DNA of 64,000 bases from positions 1-64,000 of the forward strand of contig JAZRFE010000014.1 of NCBI GenBank assembly GCA_045661205.1, written 5' to 3'. This document shows positions 33,797 to 42,142 of the stretch, in pieces; positions within the stretch are counted from its first letter, which is position 1; every line of letters starts with the position of its first letter. The notes below the pieces were generated by a model. It did no database searches. It was not told the origin of the DNA and was given only the letters and a program-made list of their open reading frames with translations. A program made the position numbers and the translations under genes. The stretch comes from HGM04593 sp045661205. GTDB taxonomy: Bacteria > Bacteroidota > Bacteroidia > Bacteroidales > Bacteroidaceae.

Positions 33797-34471
33797 ATGA
33801 AAAAAACAGTAGGTTTATTGCTGCTTGTAGCGGCAATTTTCTTTGGTAGCTGTACACCGAATAATGGTACGGCTAAGGTGGTAATGGAGACAACGGCGGG
33901 TACCATGGAGTTTCTTCTTTATGGCGAGACACCCAACCATCGTGATAATTTTATCAAACTTGCGGGTGAGCAATACTTCGACTCGTTGCTGTTTCATCGT
34001 GTGATAAAGGATTTTATGATTCAGGGTGGTGACCCCGATTCAAAATATGCCGAGGCGGGTGTACGCTTGGGCGAGGGAGGCCCCGATTATCGTCTCGATG
34101 CCGAGTTCAACCCCGCGCTGTTGCATAAGCGTGGTGCGTTGGCTGCTGCACGCGAGGGTGATATGGTGAATCCCATGAAGCGATCTTCGGCAAGTCAGTT
34201 CTATGTGGTGTGGGGAAAAATATACACTCCCGAAGAGATTGATGGCATGAGCCGCAGAATGTATCAGATGGGTATGGGCGAACTTACTCCCGAACAGAAA
34301 AAACTCTACACCACAGTGGGTGGTACTCCTTTCCTCGATGGTCAGTATACTGTTTTTGGCGAGATTACAAAGGGACTCGATGTTGTCGATAAAATTCAGA
34401 ATGTGGCTACCGATGGCAACGACCGCCCTGTGGAGGATGTGAGAATATTAAGCGTAAAGATTATCAAGTAA
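33797..34471 (+). CDS. Cyclophilin-type peptidyl-prolyl isomerase, lipoprotein
   Basis: A 224-residue protein with lipoprotein signal (lipobox 'FFGSC', Cys at about 19). The cyclophilin domain shows 'LLFHRVIKDFMIQGGDPDS' (about 64-82, with the catalytic Arg), 'GALAAAREGD', 'SASQFYVVWGK' and 'DGQYTVFGEITKGLDVVDKI'. An insertion of about 30 residues ('YTPEEIDGMSRRMYQMGMG') before the last strands is usual in Bacteroidetes members. It should help protein folding in the periplasm, anchored to a membrane. One base separates it from bcp. Confidence 0.92.
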   Translation: MKKTVGLLLLVAAIFFGSCTPNNGTAKVVMETTAGTMEFLLYGETPNHRDNFIKLAGEQYFDSLLFHRVIKDFMIQGGDPDSKYAEAGVRLGEGGPDYRLDAEFNPALLHKRGALAAAREGDMVNPMKRSSASQFYVVWGKIYTPEEIDGMSRRMYQMGMGELTPEQKKLYTTVGGTPFLDGQYTVFGEITKGLDVVDKIQNVATDGNDRPVEDVRILSVKIIK

Positions 34472-34472
34472 T

Positions 34473-34925
34473 ATGTTGGCAGTTGGTGATAAGGTGCCCG
34501 ATTTTCTGGGCAAAGATGAGACGGGGCGCGAGGTGCGCGTGAGCGATTTTGCCAGCAAAAAGCTGGTTGTCTATTTCTATCCTAAGGATAGCACTCCGGG
34601 CTGCACTGCCGAGGCTTGTTCGTTGCGCGACGGGCTCGACGAGCTTGTTGCAGCGGGCTATGCAGTGGTGGGTGTCAGCGCCGACAGCGAGGCATCGCAT
34701 CAGCGTTTCAAGGCCAAACAGCAACTGAACTTCCCTCTCATTGCCGATGTTGATAAAAACCTCATCAAACAGTTTGGTGCTTGGGGCGAGAAAAAACTTG
34801 CCGGTAGAGTGTACGACGGTATTCTGCGCACGACGTTTGTTGTGTCGGCCGACGATTGCACTGTGCTGCGTGTAATAACAAAGGTGGATACGAAAAATGC
34901 CGCGCGTCAGTTGTTGCAAGATTAG
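34473..34925 (+). CDS. bcp: Thiol peroxidase of the Bcp/PrxQ family
   Basis: A 150-residue peroxiredoxin. 'FYPKDSTPGCTAEACSLRDG' holds the peroxidatic Cys (about 45) and, five residues later, the resolving Cys, the arrangement of atypical 2-Cys PrxQ/Bcp enzymes. It reduces hydrogen peroxide and organic peroxides using thioredoxin. It begins one base after the stop of the PPIase gene, so translation is probably coupled. Confidence 0.94.
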   Translation: MLAVGDKVPDFLGKDETGREVRVSDFASKKLVVYFYPKDSTPGCTAEACSLRDGLDELVAAGYAVVGVSADSEASHQRFKAKQQLNFPLIADVDKNLIKQFGAWGEKKLAGRVYDGILRTTFVVSADDCTVLRVITKVDTKNAARQLLQD

Positions 34926-34957
34926 TAAAAGTATAATATAAATAAAATTCTATTTCT

Positions 34958-35869
34958 ATGATTTTAAACTTCCTTTCGGCTCAGGCTGCTGCTGTTGCAG
35001 ACAGTCTGGCAATTAATGCACAGACAATGCAGAATGCGATGTCTTCTCTTTCGAGTCTTACGCTTTCCGAGATTGTCGAGTATCTGACAAATGCTGCACT
35101 TACTTTGGGTAGCAAGATTATTCAGATTGTTTTAATCTGGATGATTGGCCGTTGGCTCTCTAAGCGTCTTGTTTCTATGGTGAAGAGTATGATGAAGAAG
35201 AAAAATACCGATGCTTCTATTCAGACATTCCTTGTCAGCTTCATCGATATTGTAACACTTATTATTCTTCTCATCATCATCATCAGTGTGGTGGGTGTCG
35301 ATACCTCTTCGTTCGTAGCTCTGTTTGCTTCGGCCGGTGTTGCCATTGGTATGGCTCTCAGCGGCACTTTGCAGAACTTTGCAGGTGGAGTGATGGTGCT
35401 TCTCTTCAGACCCTACAAGGTGGGCGATTACATCGAGGCTCAGGGACAGGCTGGTACTGTAAAGGAGATTCAGATTTTCAACACTCTCATTCAGACTCCC
35501 GACAACCGCATTATCATTGTGCCTAACGGTCCTCTCTCTACGGGTATCATCAACAACTACTCTCGCGAGGCAACACGTCGTGTAGACTTCACATTCTCTA
35601 TCTCTTATGGCGATGATTATGAACTTGCCAAGAGTGTGTTGCTCGACATTATCAGCAAAGACGCGCGCATCACTACTACTCCTGCTCCCTTTGTCGAGCT
35701 TGGTGCTTTGGGTGCAAGCTCAATAAATATTACTGTGCGTGTGTGGTGTAATGCTGCCGACTATTGGGGCGTTTTCTTCGATATGAACAAGGCTGTTTAC
35801 AAGACCTTCCCCGAGAAGGGATTGCACTTCCCCTTCAATACTATTACTGTGGATATGAAGAAGAACTGA
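34958..35869 (+). CDS. mscS: Small-conductance mechanosensitive channel (MscS family)
   Basis: A 303-residue protein with three membrane helices (about 50-68, 88-110, 118-140). The pore helix is 'ASAGVAIGMALSGTLQNFAG', rich in Gly and Ala as in E. coli MscS, followed by 'RPYKVGDYIEAQGQAGTVKE' of the beta domain and 'NRIIIVPNGPLSTGIINNYS'. It releases solutes on hypo-osmotic shock. The length is close to that of E. coli MscS. A terminator follows. Confidence 0.93.
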   Translation: MILNFLSAQAAAVADSLAINAQTMQNAMSSLSSLTLSEIVEYLTNAALTLGSKIIQIVLIWMIGRWLSKRLVSMVKSMMKKKNTDASIQTFLVSFIDIVTLIILLIIIISVVGVDTSSFVALFASAGVAIGMALSGTLQNFAGGVMVLLFRPYKVGDYIEAQGQAGTVKEIQIFNTLIQTPDNRIIIVPNGPLSTGIINNYSREATRRVDFTFSISYGDDYELAKSVLLDIISKDARITTTPAPFVELGALGASSINITVRVWCNAADYWGVFFDMNKAVYKTFPEKGLHFPFNTITVDMKKN

Positions 35870-35890
35870 TTTTCAGTGTGATATTTTATC

Positions 35891-35929
35891 GGGGCTGCTC
35901 TTTTCGTGGAGCGGCCTCGTTTTTTTTGT
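35891..35929 (+). terminator. Terminator of mscS
   Basis: GGGGCTGCTC (35891-35900), loop, GAGCGGCCTC (35909-35918; ten pairs, two G-U), then nine T. Confidence 0.85.
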
Positions 35930-35957
35930 CCATAATCGGGCTTTGTAAATATATTTG
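35925..35957 (+). promoter_or_regulatory. Promoter of the esterase-thioesterase pair
   Basis: TTTG (35925-35928), 21 bp, TATATTTG (35950-35957). The -33 box overlaps the T-run of the mscS terminator. About 36 nt separate it from the start codon. Confidence 0.6.
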
Positions 35958-35992
35958 CGCTATATTTACACGAAATATTAATATCTTATTTT

Positions 35993-36934
35993 ATGAGTAA
36001 AAAAACTTCTATGATAGCTGTGGGGCTTATTGCGACGTTTGTTGTGGGCCTTCTGCTTTTTCTTACGCGAGTGTTCGACTTTTCAATGCCTGTTTTCGAT
36101 GATGCTGCGCAGGGCGACACTGTGCGTGTGTGCGAAAATATAACCTATGGTGCAAAGAATAGAAATACCTTTGACCTCTATCTGCCTGCCGGAGCCGACA
36201 AAAAGAGCGAGCATGCTCTTATACTCTTTTTGCATGGCGGTTCGTGGACTTCGGGCGACAAGTCCTCTATGGCCGGCGATTGCGGGTTCTTTGCCGAGCA
36301 TGGTTATGTTGCCGCTACCATGAACTATTCTTTCCTGAATATGACGGGTGAAGAGAAAACGGACTTCACTACCATGATGACCGAAATTGCAACTGCTCTT
36401 TCTGCCATTAAGGCCTATGCTGCCTCTCAGGGTGTAAATGTGACAAAGGCGGCTCTCTCGGGCTATTCGGCCGGTGCGCATCTTGCCCTTCTTTATACAT
36501 ACAGCATGGCAGCAAACTCTCCTCTGCCTGTTCTTTTTGCCCATTCCAAGGCGGGTCCTGCCGATTTTCGCACCTTCTCGCCCTCGTCGCCCGACGTGCA
36601 GGAGTTTATGGCAAAAATGGGTGTTGGAAGTGACGAACAGTCTGTAAAGGCACTTCTTGAGAATGAAAAAGTTGTTGCAATGATACAGGCGGTCTCTCCT
36701 GTCTTTTATGTGAAAGAGGGTGCTGCCCCTGCAATACTTTCGTATGGTCGCAAGGATGGTCTTGTGGTGTGGGAAAATGTTGTCTCTATGATGAACGTTC
36801 TCGACTCGGTAGGTGTTGATTATACGTTGGTAGAGTATCCCAATTCGGCACATGGACTGGACAAAGATGCCGACAGCGCGCAACGCTCGATAGATGCAAT
36901 GCTCGATTATGCAAAGAAATATTTTGGATATTAA
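35993..36934 (+). CDS. Membrane-anchored or exported alpha/beta hydrolase (esterase)
   Basis: A 313-residue protein with an N-terminal hydrophobic segment (about 6-25) that is a signal anchor or signal peptide. The hydrolase fold has the oxyanion motif 'ILFLHGGSW' (about 77-85), nucleophile elbow 'GYSAGAHLALLY' (Ser about 160), catalytic Asp in 'YGRKDGLVVW' and His in 'YPNSAHGLD'. It resembles the HSL/BD-FAE carboxylesterase group. The substrate is unknown. It is followed 6 bases later by a hot-dog thioesterase gene. Confidence 0.85.
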   Translation: MSKKTSMIAVGLIATFVVGLLLFLTRVFDFSMPVFDDAAQGDTVRVCENITYGAKNRNTFDLYLPAGADKKSEHALILFLHGGSWTSGDKSSMAGDCGFFAEHGYVAATMNYSFLNMTGEEKTDFTTMMTEIATALSAIKAYAASQGVNVTKAALSGYSAGAHLALLYTYSMAANSPLPVLFAHSKAGPADFRTFSPSSPDVQEFMAKMGVGSDEQSVKALLENEKVVAMIQAVSPVFYVKEGAAPAILSYGRKDGLVVWENVVSMMNVLDSVGVDYTLVEYPNSAHGLDKDADSAQRSIDAMLDYAKKYFGY

Positions 36935-36940
36935 AAGGTT

Positions 36941-37357
36941 ATGACACTTAAAGAGTTTATATCAAAGGGCGACAGGTTCGCCGCTAATGCCGGTGCGGTG
37001 CTGGTGAGTATAAAAGAGCGTTATGCAATGTCGCAGATGCTTGTTACCAAAGAGCATCTTAACGCGGGTGGCGTTTGTCAGGGTGGTGCTATATTCACTT
37101 TGGCCGATGTTGCTCTTGCTGCGGTTACAAATTCTGGCTTGTCGCTCACTTTTGCGATAGACTCTTCGATATATTATCATCGTTCGGCGATGCTTGGCGA
37201 CCTGCTTACTGCCGAGGCGGTTGCAGTGTCGAGCCATCCCAAGATTCCCTATTGCGAGGTGAAAGTGAAAAATCAGGATGGTGTACTCATAGCCTCTTTT
37301 CAGGCTACATGTTACAACAAGCGTCTGCCGCTCGAGGGTATTGATGCTCTTGAGTAG
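36941..37357 (+). CDS. PaaI-family hot-dog thioesterase
   Basis: A 138-residue single hot-dog domain. 'HLNAGGVCQGGAIFTLADVA' (about 39-58) is the PaaI motif (HxNxxGxxHGG...D), with Cys-Gln in place of the usual xH before GG; 'YYHRSAMLGDLLTAEAVAV' forms the next strands. Family members hydrolyse aryl- or acyl-CoA thioesters. It is co-transcribed with the esterase and ends 7 bases from the convergent TatD-like gene. Confidence 0.87.
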   Translation: MTLKEFISKGDRFAANAGAVLVSIKERYAMSQMLVTKEHLNAGGVCQGGAIFTLADVALAAVTNSGLSLTFAIDSSIYYHRSAMLGDLLTAEAVAVSSHPKIPYCEVKVKNQDGVLIASFQATCYNKRLPLEGIDALE

Positions 37358-37364
37358 CGGTTTT

Positions 37365-37997
37365 TCAGTCGAATCTTATTCCACACATCTTGCAGTTGCT
37401 TTCAATGGTGGCTGCAAGTTTTTTTGTGTCGATACCTAAAATGGTGGCAATATTATTGTAATGTTGTGCGAGTGGGGCTTGTTCCTCGTCGCGTTCAAGA
37501 AGCAGCCTGTTGAGCGGAGTACTCAGCAGGCTCTCTTTGTTGAACAGTGTGCCATAGGAGAGATAAATCCCTCGGGCTGTGTATTGCTGAGCCTGCATGG
37601 GCTTGCCGCGAAAACCATGTATTATCCATGCTTGTGTGGGACGTTTCTCTTTGTGCAGACGCATGACAATCTCCTGTCCTTTCACTACATGCAGTATGAG
37701 TGGTTTCTGCAACTGCTCCGATAGCTCTATGTGGGCTTCGAGTATAGTTGTCTGCACGTCGATGGCGGCTCTGCTGCCTATCTTGTCGATGCCGCATTCG
37801 CCTATTGCCTTCACTCTTTCCATGCGTGCCAGCTCCTTTATCTCCTGCATTCGCGCTGCGTGGTTGTCATCGATGTCCCATGGGTGCAACCCTATGGAGA
37901 TGCTTTTTATATCCATGGAGCACTTTCCCGAGCAACTGAGTATATAGTCGTTGCCCTCGTTGTCGATGTGGTGGGTATGCAGGTCGATGAGTCTCAT
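37365..37997 (-). CDS. TatD-family metal-dependent hydrolase
   Basis: About 210 residues, shorter than E. coli TatD (260). Metal-binding landmarks remain: 'DLHTHH' at the N-terminus, 'SIGLHPWDI', 'AIGECGID', 'LILHVVKGQE', 'WIIHGFRGKP' and 'LLLERDEE' (equivalent to LLxETD). TatD proteins are 3'-5' DNA/RNA exonucleases. Bacteroidetes members are often short like this. ATG 37997 is preferred over a GTG that lies in the upstream terminator hairpin. In several Bacteroidetes a tatD gene sits after yidD; here it does not. Confidence 0.82.
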   Translation of the reverse strand: MRLIDLHTHHIDNEGNDYILSCSGKCSMDIKSISIGLHPWDIDDNHAARMQEIKELARMERVKAIGECGIDKIGSRAAIDVQTTILEAHIELSEQLQKPLILHVVKGQEIVMRLHKEKRPTQAWIIHGFRGKPMQAQQYTARGIYLSYGTLFNKESLLSTPLNRLLLERDEEQAPLAQHYNNIATILGIDTKKLAATIESNCKMCGIRFD

Positions 37998-38016
37998 GGC
38001 CTTCTCTTTTAAAAGA

Positions 38017-38040
38017 GAGAGCACCTCGTGAGGCGCTCTC
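38017..38040 (-). terminator. Terminator of the GH27 gene
   Basis: GAGAGCACCTC (38017-38027) pairs with GAGGCGCTCTC (38030-38040), 11 pairs with one wobble; T-rich sequence follows on the minus strand. It lies between the GH27 stop and the TatD-like start. Confidence 0.65.
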
Positions 38041-38051
38041 CTGTTTTTGGG

Positions 38052-39695
38052 TTATTTCTTTATTGTATAAGGTTTGTCTACGATTTTCTCCTCGGTGTTG
38101 GGGGGCGACACAATCAGCAGTGAGCATCCGTGGGGTGCAACCTCCTCTTCGTAGCGGTCGCGAGGGCCGATTGTTGCAACATCTTTCTGACGCCAAACGT
38201 CGCGAATGTTTATCTGCTTGCTCCACAATCCCAATGTACGGGGAGTGAAGCCTATCTTCTTGGGCTCAGTAGATGTGTTGAAGAGTCCCACTGCAAGATT
38301 GCCGTTCTCAAGAATTTTTACATACACCACATAGCCGTCGCCTCTGAAGTAGGGAACACCGCGCATACCCAAGGGGTCTTGGCAGATATCGTTCACCTCG
38401 TAGTTGCAGAGCAGGCTCAGTGTGAAGTCGTCCATCTGTGCAATGTCGCAACCGATGAGGAAGGGTGACGAGAAGAGTGCCCACAATGAGATGTGTGTGT
38501 ATTGTTCGTCGGGGGTGAGGCGTGTGTAGTGCAGGTTGGGGCCCCATCCTACCATTCCCACTACCAGCATGTCGGCGTCGGCCCAATGGCCGGGGCCGCT
38601 GAATGCGGGCCAGCGGTCTTGCGGGCCGAAACCTATGCGCACGATGCTGCTCCATGTGTCGAAGATGTCATCGGTGGTGCGCCAGCACTGTGTGAGTTTT
38701 GCCCATGTGTGTGCCATGGCAAAGGGGTCCGAGCCCGAAATGCTCAGTGCTATATCGCGACCTGTTGCGCGCAACGCGTCGGCCATCTCTTTTGTGTAGT
38801 AGTAGTCGTTGGGGTTCCAGTCGTACTTAAGATAGTCGATGCCCCAGTCGGCCCACTGCTTTGCATCCTGCTCGGCAAACGAGTATGCGCCATGGTAGCG
38901 GAAGTAGCCGCTGTGGAGCTTTTTGTTGGGGTCTTCAATCTTGTAGTTTTCGTCGCAGACGCCCTTTTCTATCCATTCATATTTTCCTTCGGGGTTGTCG
39001 CACTGTGTGCCTATGTGTCCCAAATAGGTGCTCACCCAGGGCGCCGAGTAGATACCGGCTTTCAAGCCCATGCTGTGTATGGTGTCTACAAGGCCTTTGA
39101 TGTCCTCGAACTTCTTGTTAGGCTGAATGGCGTTGTACTTGCCGCCACGTATTCCCTGCCATCCGTCGTCGATGTTGATGTATGTGTAGCCGTAGTTTGC
39201 AAGGCCTTTGTCTACCATTGCTCTTGCCGAACTGAGAACCTTCTCCTGGCTTACACTCTTACCCCAACAGTTCCAGCTGTTCCATCCCATGGGAGGTGTT
39301 AGCAGAATATCCTCGCCGACAACGATGCGCAGGTCGCGCTCGGCCTCGCCCAGACTGTTCTTTGCGCGGAGTGTTACGTTATAGGTGCCCTTCTTTTTCA
39401 GTGTTCCGGTGATGATACCTGTCTTTTCGTCGAGCTTAAGACCTTTGGGCAACCCCTCGGCCGAGAAGGTCATGGGGCGTATACCTGTTGCGGCTATCGT
39501 GTAGCGGAACTCTGCTTTGGGGCGTACACCAAATACGCGCGCGCTGTTTATGCGCGGGGTGTTGGGCGCGGGGGGAGTGAGTATGTACTTGGAGTTGTCG
39601 GGGGCTGTTGCTTTTTTCTCTTGCGCAGCCGACTGCTGTGGCAATATTGCCAATATCAGCAGTGCAATTAACAGATTGACTGTGTAATGTTTCAT
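38052..39695 (-). CDS. Secreted alpha-galactosidase (GH27) with N-terminal Ig-like domain
   Basis: A 547-residue exported enzyme (signal 'MKHYTVNLLIALLILAILP'). An Ig-like putative domain (about 60-125, 'LPKGLKLDEKTGIITGTLK') precedes the GH27 barrel, which begins 'TPPMGWNSWNCWG' and 'INIDDGWQG'. The nucleophile Asp is in 'DYLKYDWNPND' and the acid/base Asp in 'WRTTDDIFDTW'. The C-terminal beta domain follows. It cleaves terminal alpha-galactosides (or alpha-N-acetylgalactosaminides or beta-L-arabinopyranosides, which some relatives prefer). TAGCTTTG on the minus strand (39748-39755) is a possible -7 box. Not in a SusCD locus. Confidence 0.9.
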   Translation of the reverse strand: MKHYTVNLLIALLILAILPQQSAAQEKKATAPDNSKYILTPPAPNTPRINSARVFGVRPKAEFRYTIAATGIRPMTFSAEGLPKGLKLDEKTGIITGTLKKKGTYNVTLRAKNSLGEAERDLRIVVGEDILLTPPMGWNSWNCWGKSVSQEKVLSSARAMVDKGLANYGYTYINIDDGWQGIRGGKYNAIQPNKKFEDIKGLVDTIHSMGLKAGIYSAPWVSTYLGHIGTQCDNPEGKYEWIEKGVCDENYKIEDPNKKLHSGYFRYHGAYSFAEQDAKQWADWGIDYLKYDWNPNDYYYTKEMADALRATGRDIALSISGSDPFAMAHTWAKLTQCWRTTDDIFDTWSSIVRIGFGPQDRWPAFSGPGHWADADMLVVGMVGWGPNLHYTRLTPDEQYTHISLWALFSSPFLIGCDIAQMDDFTLSLLCNYEVNDICQDPLGMRGVPYFRGDGYVVYVKILENGNLAVGLFNTSTEPKKIGFTPRTLGLWSKQINIRDVWRQKDVATIGPRDRYEEEVAPHGCSLLIVSPPNTEEKIVDKPYTIKK

Positions 39696-39823
39696 AGATA
39701 TTGCTTTTTGAGTTTTTGCTATATTTGTTGCGCCTGCGCGCTCTTTGCAAAGCTACGAATTTATTTTAACATACAGCACCCGAAGTGGTGTTTGTTTTTG
39801 ATTTATGGCGGAAATTAACAAAA

Positions 39824-39854
39824 AAAATCCTGCCTAACAGTTAGGCAGGATTTT
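39824..39854 (-). terminator. Terminator of rpsO
   Basis: AAAATCCTGCCTAA (39824-39837), loop CAG, TTAGGCAGGATTTT (39841-39854). On the minus strand this ends in a T-run, just after rpsO. Confidence 0.88.
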
Positions 39855-39876
39855 AAGATTGCTTTTGCGCGATGGA

Positions 39877-40152
39877 TTATCGACGCAAGCCCAATTTTGC
39901 GATGATGGCGCGGTAACGCTCGATGTCACGATCCTTCAAGTATTTGAGGAGCGCGCGACGCTTACCTACCAACATAGTCAAAGCTCTCTGTGTGCTATAA
40001 TCTTTACGGTTAGCTTTGAGGTGTTCCGTCAAATGGGCAATACGGTACGAAAACAACGCTATCTGGCTCTCTGCTGAACCAGTATCAGTGTTAGACTTTC
40101 CGTAAGTACCAAAGATCTCTTGTTTTTTAGCTGCATCTAAGTACATAGACAT
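39877..40152 (-). CDS. rpsO: 30S ribosomal protein S15
   Basis: 91 residues (89 if the second ATG at 40146 is used). The family core 'NTDTGSAESQIALFSYRIAH' and 'LTMLVGKRRALLKYLKDRD' is intact. S15 binds 16S rRNA early in assembly of the small-subunit platform. It is a single gene with its own promoter and terminator, divergent from typA. Confidence 0.97.
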   Translation of the reverse strand: MSMYLDAAKKQEIFGTYGKSNTDTGSAESQIALFSYRIAHLTEHLKANRKDYSTQRALTMLVGKRRALLKYLKDRDIERYRAIIAKLGLRR

Positions 40153-40187
40153 TTTGTTTTTAAGTGTATAACTTTATTTTAGCGGCG

Positions 40188-40218
40188 CAAAGGTACGCAT
40201 TATTTTTGAAAAAACAAT
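40188..40218 (-). promoter_or_regulatory. Promoter of rpsO
   Basis: On the minus strand ATTG (40218-40215), 19 bp, TACCTTTG (40195-40188); start expected near 40181, about 30 nt before the gene. Confidence 0.65.
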
Positions 40219-40345
40219 CGCTTGTCTCTCTTTTTCTGAAAAAAGATTTATGAACACTCTTTTTTCTTGGTGTAGTTATATAATAAAATAGGAGAAAAAT
40301 CCGATATTTTGTTGTACCTTTGCAACCGAAATTATTATAACAGGT

Positions 40346-42142
40346 ATGCAGGAAATTAGAAACATTGCCATTATTGCACACGTCGATCATGGCAAGACTA
40401 CGTTGGTAGATAAAATGATGCTCGCGGGCAATTTGTTGAAAGAGCAGGATAACGATGCTCTCACACTCGATAACAACGACCTTGAACGTGAGCGTGGTAT
40501 AACCATCCTTTCGAAAAACGTCTCCATAGAATATAAAAACACCAAGATAAATATAATAGACACTCCGGGACACTCCGACTTTGGCGGTGAGGTGGAGCGT
40601 GTGCTCAATATGGCCGACGGCTGCCTGTTGCTTGTGGATGCTTTTGAGGGCCCCATGCCTCAGACACGCTTTGTGTTGCAGAAGGCTCTTGAGATTGGTC
40701 TCAAACCCATTGTGGTTGTCAATAAAGTCGATAAACCCAACTGCCGCCCCGACGAGGTGCACGAAATGGTGTTCGACCTGATGTTCTCGCTCGATGCCAG
40801 CGAAGAGCAGCTCGACTTCCCCGTAATTTTTGGTTCGGCAAAGAACAACTGGATGAGCAAAGACTGGCGCAACCAGACTGACAGCCTCATCCCTCTGCTC
40901 GATGCAATCATAGAACATATTCCCGCTCCCGAGAAGAACGAGGGTACTCCCCAAATGCTCATCACATCGCTCGACTATTCGCCTTATACAGGCCGTATAG
41001 CCATAGGCCGCATACATCGCGGCGAGCTTGTCGAGGGTAGCAATATGACACTTGTGAACCGTAACGGCGAGCAGACAAAAGTAAAAATCAAGGAACTGCA
41101 TACATTCGAAGGACTCGGTCGTCGTCGTGCCACAAGTGTAGGCTGTGGCGATATCTGTGCTATCGTAGGTCTCGAAAAATTTGAGATTGGCGACACTGTC
41201 TGCGATTTTGAAAATCCCGAGCCTCTGCCTCCCATCAGTATCGACGAGCCTACAATGAGTATGCTTTTTACCATCAACGACTCCCCTTTCTTTGGCAAAG
41301 AGGGTAAGTTTGTTACTTCGCGCCACATTCAGGAGCGTCTCGACAAGGAACTTGACAAGAACCTCGCTCTGCGTGTGAGCAAGTCGCCCGAAGAGGATGC
41401 GTGGACTGTATTCGGACGCGGTGTGTTGCACCTCTCGGTGCTCATCGAAACAATGCGTCGCGAGGGATACGAGCTTCAGGTGGGTCAGCCTCAGGTAATC
41501 TACAAAGAGATAAACGGCGAGCGTTGCGAGCCTGTCGAGGAACTTACAATCAACGTGCCCAGCGACTACTCGAGCAAGATGATTGACATGATTACCCGTC
41601 GCAAGGGCGAGATGGTGTCTATGGAGGCTCAAGGAGAGCGTGTGAACATTGAGTTCAATATCCCCTCGCGAGGTATCATCGGTCTGCGTACAAATATCCT
41701 CACCGCATCGGCAGGTGAGGCTATAATGGCTCACCGTTTCAAAGAGTATCAGCCCTACAAGGGCGACATTGAGCGTCGTGTGAACGGCTCGATGGTAGCA
41801 ATGGAGAGCGGTACGGCATTTGCTTATGCTATCGATAAATTGCAGGAGCGCGGTCGTTTCTTCATCAATCCTCAGGACGAGGTTTACGCGGGTCAGGTTG
41901 TGGGCGAACATGTACACGACAACGACCTTGTGATAAATGTTACAAAGAGCAAGAAACTTACAAATATGCGTGCGAGCGGATCCGACGACAAGGTGCGTAT
42001 TGTGCCCCCCGTTGTATTCTCGCTCGAAGAGGCTCTCGAATATATCAAGGAGGATGAGTATGTAGAGGTTACTCCCAAGTCTATGCGCATGCGCAAGATT
42101 ATCCTCGACGAGATTGAACGCAAAAGAGCAAACAAAGTATGA
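40346..42142 (+). CDS. typA: Ribosome-associated GTPase TypA/BipA
   Basis: A 598-residue translational GTPase. G motifs: 'AHVDHGKTTL' (P loop), 'RGITI', 'DTPGHSDFGGEV' and 'VNKVD' in the first 130 residues, then EF-G-like domains II, III and V and the BipA C-terminal domain ('PKSMRMRKIILDEIERKRAN'). It assists 50S assembly and stress or low-temperature growth. TACCTTTG at 40315-40322 is the likely -7 box. Its stop overlaps the start of the following lipoprotein gene (ATGA). Confidence 0.96.
   Translation: MQEIRNIAIIAHVDHGKTTLVDKMMLAGNLLKEQDNDALTLDNNDLERERGITILSKNVSIEYKNTKINIIDTPGHSDFGGEVERVLNMADGCLLLVDAFEGPMPQTRFVLQKALEIGLKPIVVVNKVDKPNCRPDEVHEMVFDLMFSLDASEEQLDFPVIFGSAKNNWMSKDWRNQTDSLIPLLDAIIEHIPAPEKNEGTPQMLITSLDYSPYTGRIAIGRIHRGELVEGSNMTLVNRNGEQTKVKIKELHTFEGLGRRRATSVGCGDICAIVGLEKFEIGDTVCDFENPEPLPPISIDEPTMSMLFTINDSPFFGKEGKFVTSRHIQERLDKELDKNLALRVSKSPEEDAWTVFGRGVLHLSVLIETMRREGYELQVGQPQVIYKEINGERCEPVEELTINVPSDYSSKMIDMITRRKGEMVSMEAQGERVNIEFNIPSRGIIGLRTNILTASAGEAIMAHRFKEYQPYKGDIERRVNGSMVAMESGTAFAYAIDKLQERGRFFINPQDEVYAGQVVGEHVHDNDLVINVTKSKKLTNMRASGSDDKVRIVPPVVFSLEEALEYIKEDEYVEVTPKSMRMRKIILDEIERKRANKV

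Noticed and set aside
40160..41917. 585-codon open frame antisense to typA
   Set aside because: A mirror of typA codon bias; it runs through the rpsO promoter and has no recognisable domain.
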